Position numbers and translations under genes: made by a program. Positions 1 to 8,123 of a DNA stretch of 64,000 nt are shown here, in pieces. The notes beneath the pieces are model-generated. The model was not told where the DNA came from. It saw only the letters and a program-made list of their open reading frames with translations, and ran no database searches. The stretch comes from Variovorax paradoxus (lineage in GTDB: Bacteria; Pseudomonadota; Gammaproteobacteria; Burkholderiales; Burkholderiaceae_C): positions 4,462,001-4,526,000 of the forward strand of contig NZ_CP102931.1 of assembly GCF_024734665.1 (NCBI RefSeq). Direction: 5' to 3'. The stretch's first letter is position 1. The number at the start of each line of letters is the position of its first letter.

Positions 1-1247
1 CCATCTACCTCGTCACGGCCTGGAGCTTCGGGCAGAAACAGGAAGAGGAGCTCAACCAGAAGGCAGTGCTCGTGGAGCACCTGCTGAAAGAGGCCGAGAA
101 AGGCGGCGACCTCGTCTTCCTGCGGCACAAGCTCGACGACTTCTTCTCGATGCAGGACGACGTGAGCCTGTCGATCTCGCATGCGGGCAAGCAGCTTTTC
201 CAGTCCAGTCCCACGGCCGGCGGCCGCTGGATGCGGCGCGACCTCGTGGTGCCCTGGCAGCAGAGTGGCCTGACGACGCAGCTGCAGGTGCAGCTCGGCG
301 TGAACACGGCACAGGAAGCCCGCCTGCTCGAACGGCTCGCATGGACGCTGCTGGGCGCCGTCGTGCTGGGCACGGCGCTGGTCTCGCTCACGGGCATGTG
401 GCTGGTGCGGCGTGGCCTGCGCCCGCTCAAGGCGCTGGCCCAGCGCACCGCTGCAATGGCGCCCGACAAGGCCAACCGCCCCATCGACGCGATGGACTTC
501 GCCGAAGAACTGCGCCCATGGATCACGCAGTTCAACGCGTTGCTGCTGCGGGTGCAGCGCGCCTACGTGCAGCTCGAATCATTCAACGCCGACGTGGCGC
601 ACGAGCTGCGCACACCGCTGGCCAACCTGATCGGCTCCACCGAACTCGCACTCACGCGCCCGCGCAGCAACGAGGAGCTGCAGACCGTGCTCGCCTCCAA
701 CCTCGAAGAGATCGGCCGGCTCTCGGGCATCGTCACCGACATGCTGTTTCTCTCGCAGGCCGAGCGCGGCGCGCCGATGCGCACGCGGGCGGTGACGAGC
801 CTGGCGGTGCAGGCCGGCGACGTGATCGACTTCTACGACGCCATGCTGGAAGAAGCCGGCCTGCGTGCGGAAGTGAAGGGCGACGCCATGGCCGACGTGG
901 ACGCCGCGCTTGTCCGGCGCGCGCTCTTCAACCTGCTGGGCAATGCGATCCGCTTCGCGGTGCCGGCTTCGACGATTCGCATCGAGATCGGGGTAGAGAG
1001 CGACGATGAATTCGCAGTCGCAGTCGTCAACCGTGGCGAGCCGATCGACCCTGCCGCCCTGCCCCGCCTGTTCGAGCGCTTCTACCGCGTGGCGCAGGCG
1101 CGGGACGGCTCGACCCGGCACCACGGCCTGGGCCTGTCCATCGTGGAAGCCATCGCGCGCATGCACGGCGGGCGCGTGTTCGCGGCCAGCCAGGGCGGCG
1201 AGACGCGCATCGGGTTCACGGTGCGGCGCAGCAGCGACCGGGACTAG
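1..1247 (+). CDS. Sensor histidine kinase, heavy-metal (CusS/IrlS) type, 5' truncated by window
   Basis: Membrane sensor kinase that would phosphorylate a response regulator encoded outside the window. The frame is open from the first bases, so the N-terminus and first membrane segment are missing. The visible part holds the end of a periplasmic sensor region, a second transmembrane helix near nt 345-410, a HAMP linker, and an H-box with HELRTPL (His codon at 600-602). An N-box (NLLGNAIRF) and an HHGLGLSIV G-box follow, and the first G-box is degenerate (NRGEPID), as is common in this subfamily. The gene ends tail to tail with the antiporter gene, the two stop codons sharing a CTAG. The family is clear; the metal or other signal is not visible. 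Confidence 0.9.
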   Translation, partial: IYLVTAWSFGQKQEEELNQKAVLVEHLLKEAEKGGDLVFLRHKLDDFFSMQDDVSLSISHAGKQLFQSSPTAGGRWMRRDLVVPWQQSGLTTQLQVQLGVNTAQEARLLERLAWTLLGAVVLGTALVSLTGMWLVRRGLRPLKALAQRTAAMAPDKANRPIDAMDFAEELRPWITQFNALLLRVQRAYVQLESFNADVAHELRTPLANLIGSTELALTRPRSNEELQTVLASNLEEIGRLSGIVTDMLFLSQAERGAPMRTRAVTSLAVQAGDVIDFYDAMLEEAGLRAEVKGDAMADVDAALVRRALFNLLGNAIRFAVPASTIRIEIGVESDDEFAVAVVNRGEPIDPAALPRLFERFYRVAQARDGSTRHHGLGLSIVEAIARMHGGRVFAASQGGETRIGFTVRRSSDRD

Positions 1248-2497
1248 GGCTTGGCGTGCGCGGCATCCGCCGCGACTGCCGCCTTGCGGCCGATGAACAG
1301 GTTGATCAGCGGCCCCGTCATCGCCGTGGTCACGAGCGCCATCACCAGCAGCATCGTGAAAAGCTCCGGGCCGATCAGGCCCGCGTCGAGGCCGATCTTC
1401 ATCACGATGAGTTCCATCAACCCGCGCGCATTCATCAGCGAGCCGGTGGCCAGGCTGTCACGCCAGCCGTAGCCCGCCATGCGCGCGCCGGCTGCGCCGC
1501 CGGCGATCTTGCCGACGGTGGCAACGCCCACGATCAGCAGCATCGCGCCGAGGCTCGCGCCCGAGAAGGCGTTGGACGTGGTGCCCAGCCCCGCCAGCGC
1601 GAAAAACAGCGGCATCAGCACGACGATGGAGATCGGCTCGATGCGTTCGGTGAGCGACTTCAGCAGCCGGTCGTCGCGCGGCAGGCAGGCGCCGAACAGG
1701 AAGGCGCCGAACACCGCGTGCAGGTGCAGCCACTCGGTGACCAATGCCGTCGCCAGCAGGCCGAGCATCAGCGCCGCCATCACGGTGGTCGATGGTTCGC
1801 CCTCGGGCGCCTTGGCGCGCAGCAGCCGTGCGAAGGCCGGCTTGAGCCCGAAGAACAGCGCCAGCAGCACAACCGCCATACCCAGCGTGGTCTTGAGCAG
1901 GCCCTGGTAGCCCTCGCCTGCACCGACCATCGCGACCACGAAGGCCAGCAGGATCCAGGCGAACACATCGACCACGGCCGCAGCGCCCAGCGACAGCTGG
2001 CCGAAGGGCGTGCGCGTCATGCCGCGGTCTTTGAGGATGCGCGCCATCACGGGAAAGGCCGTGATCGACAGCGCCGCCGCGATGAACAGCGCAAACGGCC
2101 AGAAGCCGACGCCAGCCGGCGCAAGCGTGGGATGCAGCGCCGGCGCAATCGCGATGCCCAGCGCCATCGGCACGACCACGCTCAGCACGCCCACATAGCC
2201 CGCCGAGCGAAGCTGCTCGCGCACGCCCTGCGAGGCTCGCAGCTCCAGGCCGACCACGAACATGAAGAGCACCAGCCCCAGCGTCGACAGCGATGAGAGC
2301 CCCTGCAGCGATTCCTTGGAGAACAGCTGCGCGTGCAGCGAGGGGAACAGCGCCCCCATCACGACCGGCCCGAGCATCAGCCCCGCCGCCATCTCTCCGA
2401 CCACGCCGGGCTGCCCCACATGGCGAAGCACCCACCCGCATAAACGCGCGGTGGCCAGGATGACGATGAGCTGCAGCAGGAGCGAAGTGACGGACAT
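1244..2497 (-). CDS. Cation/proton antiporter, CPA2 (Kef-like) family
   Basis: Predicted inner-membrane monovalent cation/H+ exchanger of 417 residues. Nearly the whole protein is hydrophobic, with about twelve membrane segments. It carries the CPA2 hallmarks GQPGVVGEMAAGLMLGP near the N-terminus and NARGLMELIVMKIGL near the C-terminus. No KTN/RCK nucleotide-binding domain follows, so it is the short transport-only form. It stands alone between the convergent kinase gene and the HxlR regulator 36 bp upstream. Which ion it exchanges (Na+ or K+) cannot be read from the sequence. Confidence 0.88.
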   Translation of the reverse strand: MSVTSLLLQLIVILATARLCGWVLRHVGQPGVVGEMAAGLMLGPVVMGALFPSLHAQLFSKESLQGLSSLSTLGLVLFMFVVGLELRASQGVREQLRSAGYVGVLSVVVPMALGIAIAPALHPTLAPAGVGFWPFALFIAAALSITAFPVMARILKDRGMTRTPFGQLSLGAAAVVDVFAWILLAFVVAMVGAGEGYQGLLKTTLGMAVVLLALFFGLKPAFARLLRAKAPEGEPSTTVMAALMLGLLATALVTEWLHLHAVFGAFLFGACLPRDDRLLKSLTERIEPISIVVLMPLFFALAGLGTTSNAFSGASLGAMLLIVGVATVGKIAGGAAGARMAGYGWRDSLATGSLMNARGLMELIVMKIGLDAGLIGPELFTMLLVMALVTTAMTGPLINLFIGRKAAVAADAAHAKP

Positions 2498-2533
2498 CGA
2501 AGAACTGGAATCGGTGAAGAAATTCGGCCGATG

Positions 2534-2851
2534 TTAGTTCGAAGCCGCATCGTCGAGCCAGCGATTGGCCCACTGGTTCAGCGGCGTGAGGCGCTTGACG
2601 AGTTCGCCGCCCGACTCGGTGAGCACATAGCCCGCGTCGGCAAGCTCGACCACGCCGACGGCGCGCAGCTCCTTGAGCCGGTCGTTCAGCACTGAGGGCG
2701 ACATATCGTCCGTGCTGACGCGCAACGCCCTGAAACTCTGCGGCAGCCCGTCGCGCAGCTCCCACAGGATGCGCAGCGTGCCCTTGCGGCCGAGCTGCTC
2801 CAGCAGCCGCATGATGGGTCGGCGCGATGCCGTGGGTTGTGCGTCTTCCAT
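2534..2851 (-). CDS. HxlR-family winged-helix transcriptional regulator
   Basis: Small DNA-binding protein of 105 residues when started at the ATG at 2851; the frame is open further upstream but that part looks non-coding. The core has the HxlR pattern: LGRKGTLRILWELRDG, a recognition region SPSVLNDRLKEL, and a wing ending in YVLTESGGELV. No cysteine of the redox-sensing type is visible, so it may respond to a ligand. It is divergent from a carboxymuconolactone-decarboxylase-like gene, and two identical palindromes lie in the 126-bp gap. It most likely represses that gene and itself. Confidence 0.85.
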   Translation of the reverse strand: MEDAQPTASRRPIMRLLEQLGRKGTLRILWELRDGLPQSFRALRVSTDDMSPSVLNDRLKELRAVGVVELADAGYVLTESGGELVKRLTPLNQWANRWLDDAASN

Positions 2852-2893
2852 GCGAAGCCCTTCAGATGATCGATGCGCAAGTGTACGTCCTTG

Positions 2894-2912
2894 CGCTACG
2901 CATTTCGTAGCG
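2894..2912. promoter_or_regulatory. Operator palindrome 1, HxlR/CMD divergent region
   Basis: Perfect inverted repeat CGCTACG-N5-CGTAGCG with arms at 2894-2900 and 2906-2912. An identical-arm copy lies 35 bp downstream. It sits in the spacer of a possible promoter for the gene to the right: TTGCGC at 2891-2896, 17 bp, then TAGACT at 2914-2919. That placement would block polymerase binding, as expected for a repressor site. Confidence 0.75.
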
Positions 2913-2928
2913 ATAGACTGCATCTTAC

Positions 2929-2947
2929 CGCTACGCTTTCCGTAGCG
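2929..2947. promoter_or_regulatory. Operator palindrome 2, HxlR/CMD divergent region
   Basis: Second perfect CGCTACG-N5-CGTAGCG repeat, arms at 2929-2935 and 2941-2947, with only the 5-bp spacer differing slightly from copy 1 (CTTTC against CATTT). It lies just downstream of the predicted start of transcription and ends 30 bp before the ATG of the carboxymuconolactone-decarboxylase-like gene. The centre-to-centre distance of 35 bp would suit two regulator dimers. Confidence 0.75.
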
Positions 2948-2977
2948 ATTCCATCCACTTCATCGAAGGAACCACCC

Positions 2978-3550
2978 ATGGCCGACACCGCCGCCAACCG
3001 CGCGCCGAGGATCCCCCCGCTCGAAGCCCCCTACCCCGAACCCATCGGCGATCTGCTCACGCGCATGACGCCGCCACAGGCGCCCGAAGTTCTCGCGCTG
3101 TTCCGCGTGATGGCCGTGAACCCCGCGCTGGCCGAACGCACGCTCGACCTGGGCCGCTACCTGCTGGGCCGCAAGGCAGCCATCAGCCTGCGCGAACGCG
3201 AGATCGTGATCCTGCGGGTCTGCGCCCGCTGCGGCGCGGAGTACGAATGGGGTGTGCACTGGACAGGCTTTGCAGACGCGGCCGGCTTCAGCGAGACCGA
3301 TCGGCGCGTGATGGCCTCGCCAGACGGTGATCTCTCATTGCTCGCGCCGCGCGACCGGCTGCTGGTGTCGATGGTCGACCAGCTGCACGACACCAGCGAC
3401 GTGGACGATGCGCTCTGGGAAGCCTTGAACGCACACTGGAGCCACGCGCAGCTGGTCGAGCTGATGATGCTCGCGGGGTGGTATCACTCGGTGAGCTATG
3501 TGTGCAATGCAGCGCGCGTGCCGCTGGAGAAGTGGGCAGCGCGCTGGTAA
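2978..3550 (+). CDS. Carboxymuconolactone decarboxylase-like / AhpD-fold protein
   Basis: Cytoplasmic AhpD-fold protein of 190 residues. The signature is RVCARCGAEYEWGVHWTGF, a CxxC followed by a conserved Glu, Trp and His, typical of the carboxymuconolactone decarboxylase family. Members either decarboxylate aromatic-ring-cleavage lactones or act as small-molecule peroxidases; the sequence does not decide. The ATG at 2978 follows a GAAGGAACC ribosome site; an in-frame upstream extension runs through the operators and is not used. Neighbouring HxlR regulators often respond to aldehydes, quinones or electrophiles, so a detoxification role is possible. No aromatic catabolic cluster is adjacent. 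Confidence 0.85.
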   Translation: MADTAANRAPRIPPLEAPYPEPIGDLLTRMTPPQAPEVLALFRVMAVNPALAERTLDLGRYLLGRKAAISLREREIVILRVCARCGAEYEWGVHWTGFADAAGFSETDRRVMASPDGDLSLLAPRDRLLVSMVDQLHDTSDVDDALWEALNAHWSHAQLVELMMLAGWYHSVSYVCNAARVPLEKWAARW

Positions 3551-3566
3551 GGCAGACAGCAACGAC

Positions 3567-5861
3567 CTATTTCGGCACGCGCATCAACCGCAGCCCGTTC
3601 GCCACCACCAGCAGGCTCGCGCCCATGTCCGCGAACACCGCCATCCACATCGTCGCGCTGCCGAACACGGCGAGCACGAAGAACACGCCCTTGATGCCCA
3701 GCGCCAGCGTGATGTTCTGCCACAGCACCGAGTGCGCGCGGCGCGACAGGCGGATGGTCTCAGGAATGCGGCGCAGGTCGTCGTTCATGATGACCACGTC
3801 GGCCGCTTCCATCGCAGTGTCGGTGCCGGCTCCGCCCATCGCGAAGCCGATGTCGGCCTGCGCGAGCGCGGGGGCGTCGTTGATGCCGTCGCCGGTCATC
3901 GCGGCGGCGCCGTAGCGCTGCTGCATCGCCTTGATGGCATAGAGCTTTTCCTCGGGCAGCAGGTTGCCGCGCACGTCGTCGATGCCGGCGTGGGCGCCGA
4001 TGGTCTTTGCAGTGGCGGTGTTGTCGCCGGTGAGCATCACGGGCACGACGCCAAGCGCGCGCAACTCCGCCACCGCTGCCTGCGACGATTCCTTGATGGT
4101 GTCGGCCACGGCGAACAGCGCAAGCACGGCCTTGTCCGATGCGAGCAGCGTGACAGTGCGGCCCGCTTCTTCATGGCGCTTCAGCTCGGCTTCGAGCGAC
4201 GGCGTGCACAGGCCCCGTTCCTCGATCAGGCGGTGGTTGCCGAGCACGTAGGCCTGCCCCGCGTGCGTGGCCTGCACGCCGCGGCCGGGCAGCGCGGTGA
4301 AGTCGCCGACCTCGTCCTGATTGCCCTTCAAGCCTTCGGCGATGGCCTTCGACACGGGGTGGTCCGAGCGGCCCGCGATGCTGGCGGCAATGGCGAACAC
4401 CGTTGCCTCGTTGCCCAATGCTTCGATCAGCACGGACTCCACAAGCTTCGGCTTGCCTTCAGTGATGGTGCCCGTCTTGTCGAGCGCCACAGCCTTGAGC
4501 TTGCGCGCTTCTTCGAGATACGTGCCGCCCTTGATGAGAATGCCGCGCCGCGCGGCCGATGCGAGCGCGCTCACCACCGTGACGGGCGTGGAGATGACCA
4601 GCGCGCACGGGCATGCGATGACCAGCAGCACCAGCGCCTTGTAGATGGCCTGCAGCCACGTCCAGTCCATGAACAGCGGCGTGAGCGTCGCGACGGCCAG
4701 CGCCAGCACGAAGACGGTGGGCGTGTAGATGGCGGCGAACTTGTCGACGAAGCGCTGCGTCGGCGCGCGCGAGCCCTGTGCCTCTTCGACTGCATGGATG
4801 ATGCGTGCGAGCGTGGTGTTGGCCGCCACGGCCGTCACGCGAAACTCCAACGCAGCAGTCTGGTTGATGGTGCCCGCGAACACCGGGTCGCCGATGGTCT
4901 TGTCGACCGGAATGCTCTCGCCCGTGACCGGTGCCTGGTCGATGGCGCTGATGCCGGCGGTGACAACGCCGTCGAGCGGCACGCGTTCGCCGGGGCGGAT
5001 GCGCGCGATGGTGTCGAGTGCCACGGTGTCGGCCATCACAGCCTTCCAACTTCCGTCGGCCTGCTTCACTTCGGCCTGCTCGGGCGCGAGCGCCAGCAGG
5101 CTCTGGATGGCGTTGCGGGCGCGGTCCACAGCGCGGGCTTCGATGAGCTCGGCAATCGCATAGAGCGCCATTACCATCGCGGCTTCGGGCCACTGGCCGA
5201 TGATGAAAGCGCCCGTCACGGCCACGGCCATCAGGGCATTGATGTTGAGGCGCCCGCGCACCAATGCGCCGAAGCCCTTCTTGTAGGTGTCGAGTCCGGC
5301 AAGGCCGATGGCGCCCAGCGCGAGCACCATCTCGGCGGCCATGAAGCCCTTGCCCTCGAGCCCCATGAAGGAGATCGACTCGGCCGCGACGGCCAGCACC
5401 AGCGCGGCGACGAGGCGCGCGAGGCCCATGCTCATGCCCGCGATGCGCACTGGCGCGACGGGTTTCGCGCCTGTCGCTTCGACTACAGGCTCGGGCTTGA
5501 AGCCGGCCTTGCGGATTGCATCGAGCGCCAGGGGCAAGGCAGCGGCATCCACCGTGATCGCCATCGTGCGTTCGCCGAGGCGAAAGCGCAGGCCCTGGAC
5601 ACCGGCTACCGGCTCCAGCGCGCGGCGGATTTCGGACTCTTCGACGGCGCAATCCATCGTGGGAATGCGAAAGAGCAAGGCGCCCTTCGGAATTTCGGCC
5701 GTATCGACGGCGGGCGACGAGCCGCAGACCGGGTTGCCGCAGCAGGAGGTTTCGGCCGGGGCATGCGCATGCGCGTGTCCGTGCGCATGGCTGTGACCAT
5801 GGTCGTGATCGTGCGGGTGAAGGGCCGGAGTGACCGGGTTCAGAGTGTTCTGATTCGTCAT
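3567..5861 (-). CDS. cadA: Cd/Zn/Pb-translocating P1B-type ATPase
   Basis: Inner-membrane pump of 764 residues that exports soft divalent metals at the cost of ATP. Visible order: a His-rich N-terminus (residues 15-34), a Cys-rich patch, one metal-binding HMA domain with MDCAVEES (Cys71 only, the usual second Cys absent), and the TGES actuator motif near 313. Then come the CPC transport motif (417-419), the phosphorylation site DKTGT (Asp461), the HP motif (501-502) and the hinge TGDGIND (656-662). The CPC plus DKTGT combination and the divergent CadR-like gene support Cd/Zn/Pb rather than Cu. The predicted promoter puts transcription start at about the ATG, so the mRNA may be leaderless. Confidence 0.93.
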   Translation of the reverse strand: MTNQNTLNPVTPALHPHDHDHGHSHAHGHAHAHAPAETSCCGNPVCGSSPAVDTAEIPKGALLFRIPTMDCAVEESEIRRALEPVAGVQGLRFRLGERTMAITVDAAALPLALDAIRKAGFKPEPVVEATGAKPVAPVRIAGMSMGLARLVAALVLAVAAESISFMGLEGKGFMAAEMVLALGAIGLAGLDTYKKGFGALVRGRLNINALMAVAVTGAFIIGQWPEAAMVMALYAIAELIEARAVDRARNAIQSLLALAPEQAEVKQADGSWKAVMADTVALDTIARIRPGERVPLDGVVTAGISAIDQAPVTGESIPVDKTIGDPVFAGTINQTAALEFRVTAVAANTTLARIIHAVEEAQGSRAPTQRFVDKFAAIYTPTVFVLALAVATLTPLFMDWTWLQAIYKALVLLVIACPCALVISTPVTVVSALASAARRGILIKGGTYLEEARKLKAVALDKTGTITEGKPKLVESVLIEALGNEATVFAIAASIAGRSDHPVSKAIAEGLKGNQDEVGDFTALPGRGVQATHAGQAYVLGNHRLIEERGLCTPSLEAELKRHEEAGRTVTLLASDKAVLALFAVADTIKESSQAAVAELRALGVVPVMLTGDNTATAKTIGAHAGIDDVRGNLLPEEKLYAIKAMQQRYGAAAMTGDGINDAPALAQADIGFAMGGAGTDTAMEAADVVIMNDDLRRIPETIRLSRRAHSVLWQNITLALGIKGVFFVLAVFGSATMWMAVFADMGASLLVVANGLRLMRVPK

Positions 5862-5868
5862 GGAATCG

Positions 5869-5899
5869 ATTGGAAACCCTGAAGCAGGTGTAGAGTCAA
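5869..5899 (-). promoter_or_regulatory. MerR-type promoter/operator for cadA
   Basis: On the minus strand TTGACT (5899-5894) is separated by 19 bp from TCCAAT (5874-5869). The 19-bp spacer is the over-long spacing that MerR-family activators correct by distorting DNA. A dyad CCTG-AAG-CAGG (5878-5888) lies in the spacer, as in cadA, zntA and pbrA promoters. The predicted start of transcription is near 5862, one base before the cadA ATG. Confidence 0.75.
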
Positions 5900-5931
5900 C
5901 CGCTCATTTCCACTCGTACATTTGCCGCATC

Positions 5932-6402
5932 ATGAAAATCGGTGAACTGGCCAAGGTCGCGAACACGCCGGTCGAAACCATCCGGTACTACGAGCGCGAG
6001 CAACTGCTGCCCGAGCCCGCGCGCACCGACGGCAACTACCGCATCTACGACGAAGACCACGCCCAGCGCCTGGGTTTCATCCGCCGTTGCCGCTCGCTGG
6101 ACATGACGCTCGACGAAATCCGCAGCCTGCTGAAATTCCGCGATGCACCGCAGGAAGACTGCGGCGAGGTCAACCAGCTGCTGGACGACCACATCGGCCA
6201 CGTGGCCGCGCGCATCACCGAGCTCAAGACATTGGAAAAGCAGCTGAAGGCGCTGCGCCAGCAGTGCTGCGGCCCCGAATCGGCGAGCGCCTGCGGCATC
6301 CTGCAGGAACTGGACACCGCCGCGCTCGCACCCGAGACCTTCAGTCAGCACGCAGGCCACGTGCATGGGGCGCTGCATGCGCCCGCCAAGCGCGCCGGCT
6401 AG
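5932..6402 (+). CDS. cadR: Cd(II)/Pb(II)-responsive MerR-family regulator
   Basis: MerR-family activator/repressor of 156 residues, starting MKIGELAKVANTPVETIRYYERE; a longer in-frame start at 5860 overlaps cadA's start and is rejected. The helix-turn-helix and wing occupy about 1-70, then a long dimerisation helix. Metal ligands match CadR: Cys77 and Cys112, plus Cys113 and Cys121 in a C-terminal loop (QQCCGPESASAC). The tail is His-rich (HAGHVHGALH), as in Pseudomonas CadR. It is divergent from the cadA pump, and the MerR-type operator lies between them, so it should switch on cadA when metal is bound. Confidence 0.92.
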   Translation: MKIGELAKVANTPVETIRYYEREQLLPEPARTDGNYRIYDEDHAQRLGFIRRCRSLDMTLDEIRSLLKFRDAPQEDCGEVNQLLDDHIGHVAARITELKTLEKQLKALRQQCCGPESASACGILQELDTAALAPETFSQHAGHVHGALHAPAKRAG

Positions 6403-6424
6403 TCAGGCCGGCTGACCAGGCTTG

Positions 6425-7195
6425 CTATTTGCCGATGAGCTGTGTGAGCTTGTCTGCCTCGAAGCTCTCGTCGCGTGCCGCATCGCCGGGCACGCAGTCC
6501 TTGGTGCCGGGCTGCGCCGACAGCTTCTCGATGGCCTGCCACAGCAGCGCGATCTGGTGCTCCTGCCCCGATGCGCTGTCGACCAGCCCGCGCAGCGCCT
6601 GGCTCAGCGGGTCGTCGTCCTGCGTGATGCCGTAGGCGGAGAACTTCTGCGGCTCGGCCACGTCGGCGCTCTCGTCGGTCTTCGACGGGATGATGCGTGC
6701 GGGAATGCCCACCGCCGTCGCCCCAGCCGGCACCGGCTTGATGACCACCGCATTGCTGCCGATCTTGGCGCCGTCGCCAACGACGAACCCGCCAAGCACC
6801 TTGGCCCCCGCGCTCACCACCACATTGCGCCCCAGCGTCGGATGCCGCTTGGTGCCCTTGTAGAGCGAGGTGCCGCCCAGCGTCACGCCCTGGTAGATGG
6901 TGCAGCCGTCGCCAATCTCTGCCGTCTCGCCGACCACCACGCCCATGGCATGGTCGAAGAACACCCGCTCGCCGATCTTGGCCGCCGGGTGAATCTCGAT
7001 GCCGGTCATCCAGCGCGCCCAGTGCGCAATGAAGCGGGCCGGCCACTTGAAGCCATGCGTCCAACAGGCATGCGCCCAGCGATGCAGCACCACGGCATGG
7101 AAGCCGGGGTAGACCGTGATCACTTCCCAGGCGCTGCGGGCGGCCGGGTCGCGTTCGAGGATGCACCGGATGTCGGCGCGCAGTCGAGAGAACAT
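6425..7195 (-). CDS. cysE: Serine O-acetyltransferase
   Basis: Makes O-acetylserine from serine and acetyl-CoA, the first step of cysteine synthesis, in the cytoplasm. The protein has 256 residues. The N-terminal helical part reads MFSRLRADIRCILERDPAA, and the left-handed beta-helix carries the diagnostic GIEIHPAAKIG, DHAMGVVVGETAEIGDG and TLGGTSLYKGTKRHPTLG hexapeptide segments. The tail after about residue 175 is longer and less conserved than in short epsilonproteobacterial or plant-like forms. It follows trmJ on the same strand after 84 bp; a 10-bp palindrome (ATATCGATAT, 7213-7222) in that gap may be regulatory. Confidence 0.93.
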   Translation of the reverse strand: MFSRLRADIRCILERDPAARSAWEVITVYPGFHAVVLHRWAHACWTHGFKWPARFIAHWARWMTGIEIHPAAKIGERVFFDHAMGVVVGETAEIGDGCTIYQGVTLGGTSLYKGTKRHPTLGRNVVVSAGAKVLGGFVVGDGAKIGSNAVVIKPVPAGATAVGIPARIIPSKTDESADVAEPQKFSAYGITQDDDPLSQALRGLVDSASGQEHQIALLWQAIEKLSAQPGTKDCVPGDAARDESFEADKLTQLIGK

Positions 7196-7279
7196 CGCTG
7201 CCTTTTGTCGTTATATCGATATGGGGCGGGCAGTCTATAACCCGCCGTCATCGCTTACAGGCGATAAGGTTTTAAAAGG

Positions 7280-8011
7280 CTACGAGCCTCGCGGCGGGCG
7301 GGTGGCGTCGCTCATGGCCTTGGCAATGCCGCGCAGAATGTGGATCTCTTCCGGCGTGGGCTGGGCGCGGTTGAAGAGCTGCTGCAGCCTCGGCATGAGC
7401 TTCTTCGGCGCCTCGGGGTCGAGAAAGCCGATCTCCACCAGGGAGCGTTCCCAATGGTCGAGCATGCCGGCCACGGCCTGCGCATCGGCCGCCTGCACCG
7501 GGTTGATGGCCTCGCGCACCTCGTAGCCGCCGAGCGCCAGCCGCCATTCGTAGGCGACCACCTGAATGGCCGCACCCAGGTTCAGCGAGCCGAACTTCGG
7601 GTCGGTCGGGATGCTCAGCGCCACGTTGCAGCGGTAGACGTCTTCGTTCCGCATGCCGAAACGCTCGGAGCCGAACAGGAAAGCCACATGCTGGTCGCCC
7701 TGCTTCGCCAGCGGCTCCAGGTGCTCCCGGGGCGTGCGCGTGGGCGGGCCGAAGTCGCGCGGAATCATGGCCGTGGCGCACAGGTGGGTCACGCCGTCCA
7801 GGGCTTCGTCCAGCGTTTCGACGATGCGGGCGTTGGTCAGCACGTCGAGCGCGCCGCTCGCGCGCTGGATGGTTTCCTCGCGCCGCAGCACGTTGGCCCA
7901 GCGGGGAGCCACCAGCACGAGGTCGTCGAAACCCATGGTTTTCATGGCGCGGGCGGCGGCGCCCACATTGCCGGCGTGGCTGGTCTGGATCAGGATGAAA
8001 CGGGTGCGCAT
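7280..8011 (-). CDS. trmJ: tRNA (cytidine/uridine-2'-O-)-methyltransferase TrmJ
   Basis: SPOUT-fold methyltransferase of 243 residues that 2'-O-methylates position 32 of tRNAs using S-adenosylmethionine. The start at 8011 gives the family N-terminus [23 protein letters not shown]. The knot motifs are also visible: [19 protein letters not shown] and [24 protein letters not shown]. The C-terminal extension has the usual TrmJ helical region ([28 protein letters not shown]). It is divergent from suhB with a 112-bp gap, a conserved arrangement in Burkholderiales. Confidence 0.93.
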   Translation of the reverse strand: MRTRFILIQTSHAGNVGAAARAMKTMGFDDLVLVAPRWANVLRREETIQRASGALDVLTNARIVETLDEALDGVTHLCATAMIPRDFGPPTRTPREHLEPLAKQGDQHVAFLFGSERFGMRNEDVYRCNVALSIPTDPKFGSLNLGAAIQVVAYEWRLALGGYEVREAINPVQAADAQAVAGMLDHWERSLVEIGFLDPEAPKKLMPRLQQLFNRAQPTPEEIHILRGIAKAMSDATRPPRGS

Positions 8012-8123
8012 GGCGGGTTTGGAGACACTAACGGGCGGAGCCGGTAAAATGCCCGATTCTCGCCGCCCGCATCGCCGGGTCGCCTCCGGGGGACCAACCC
8101 CACCGTTCTTCTCACAATCCAGA

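Noticed and set aside
3498..5882. Very long + strand frame (794 residues) opposite cadA
   Set aside because: It is the antisense of a well-supported P-type ATPase gene, His/Gln/Arg-rich with no recognisable domain; open because of high GC.
5860..5931. Upstream start of the MerR-type regulator
   Set aside because: It would overlap the cadA start and the operator; the family N-terminus MKIGELAK begins at 5932.
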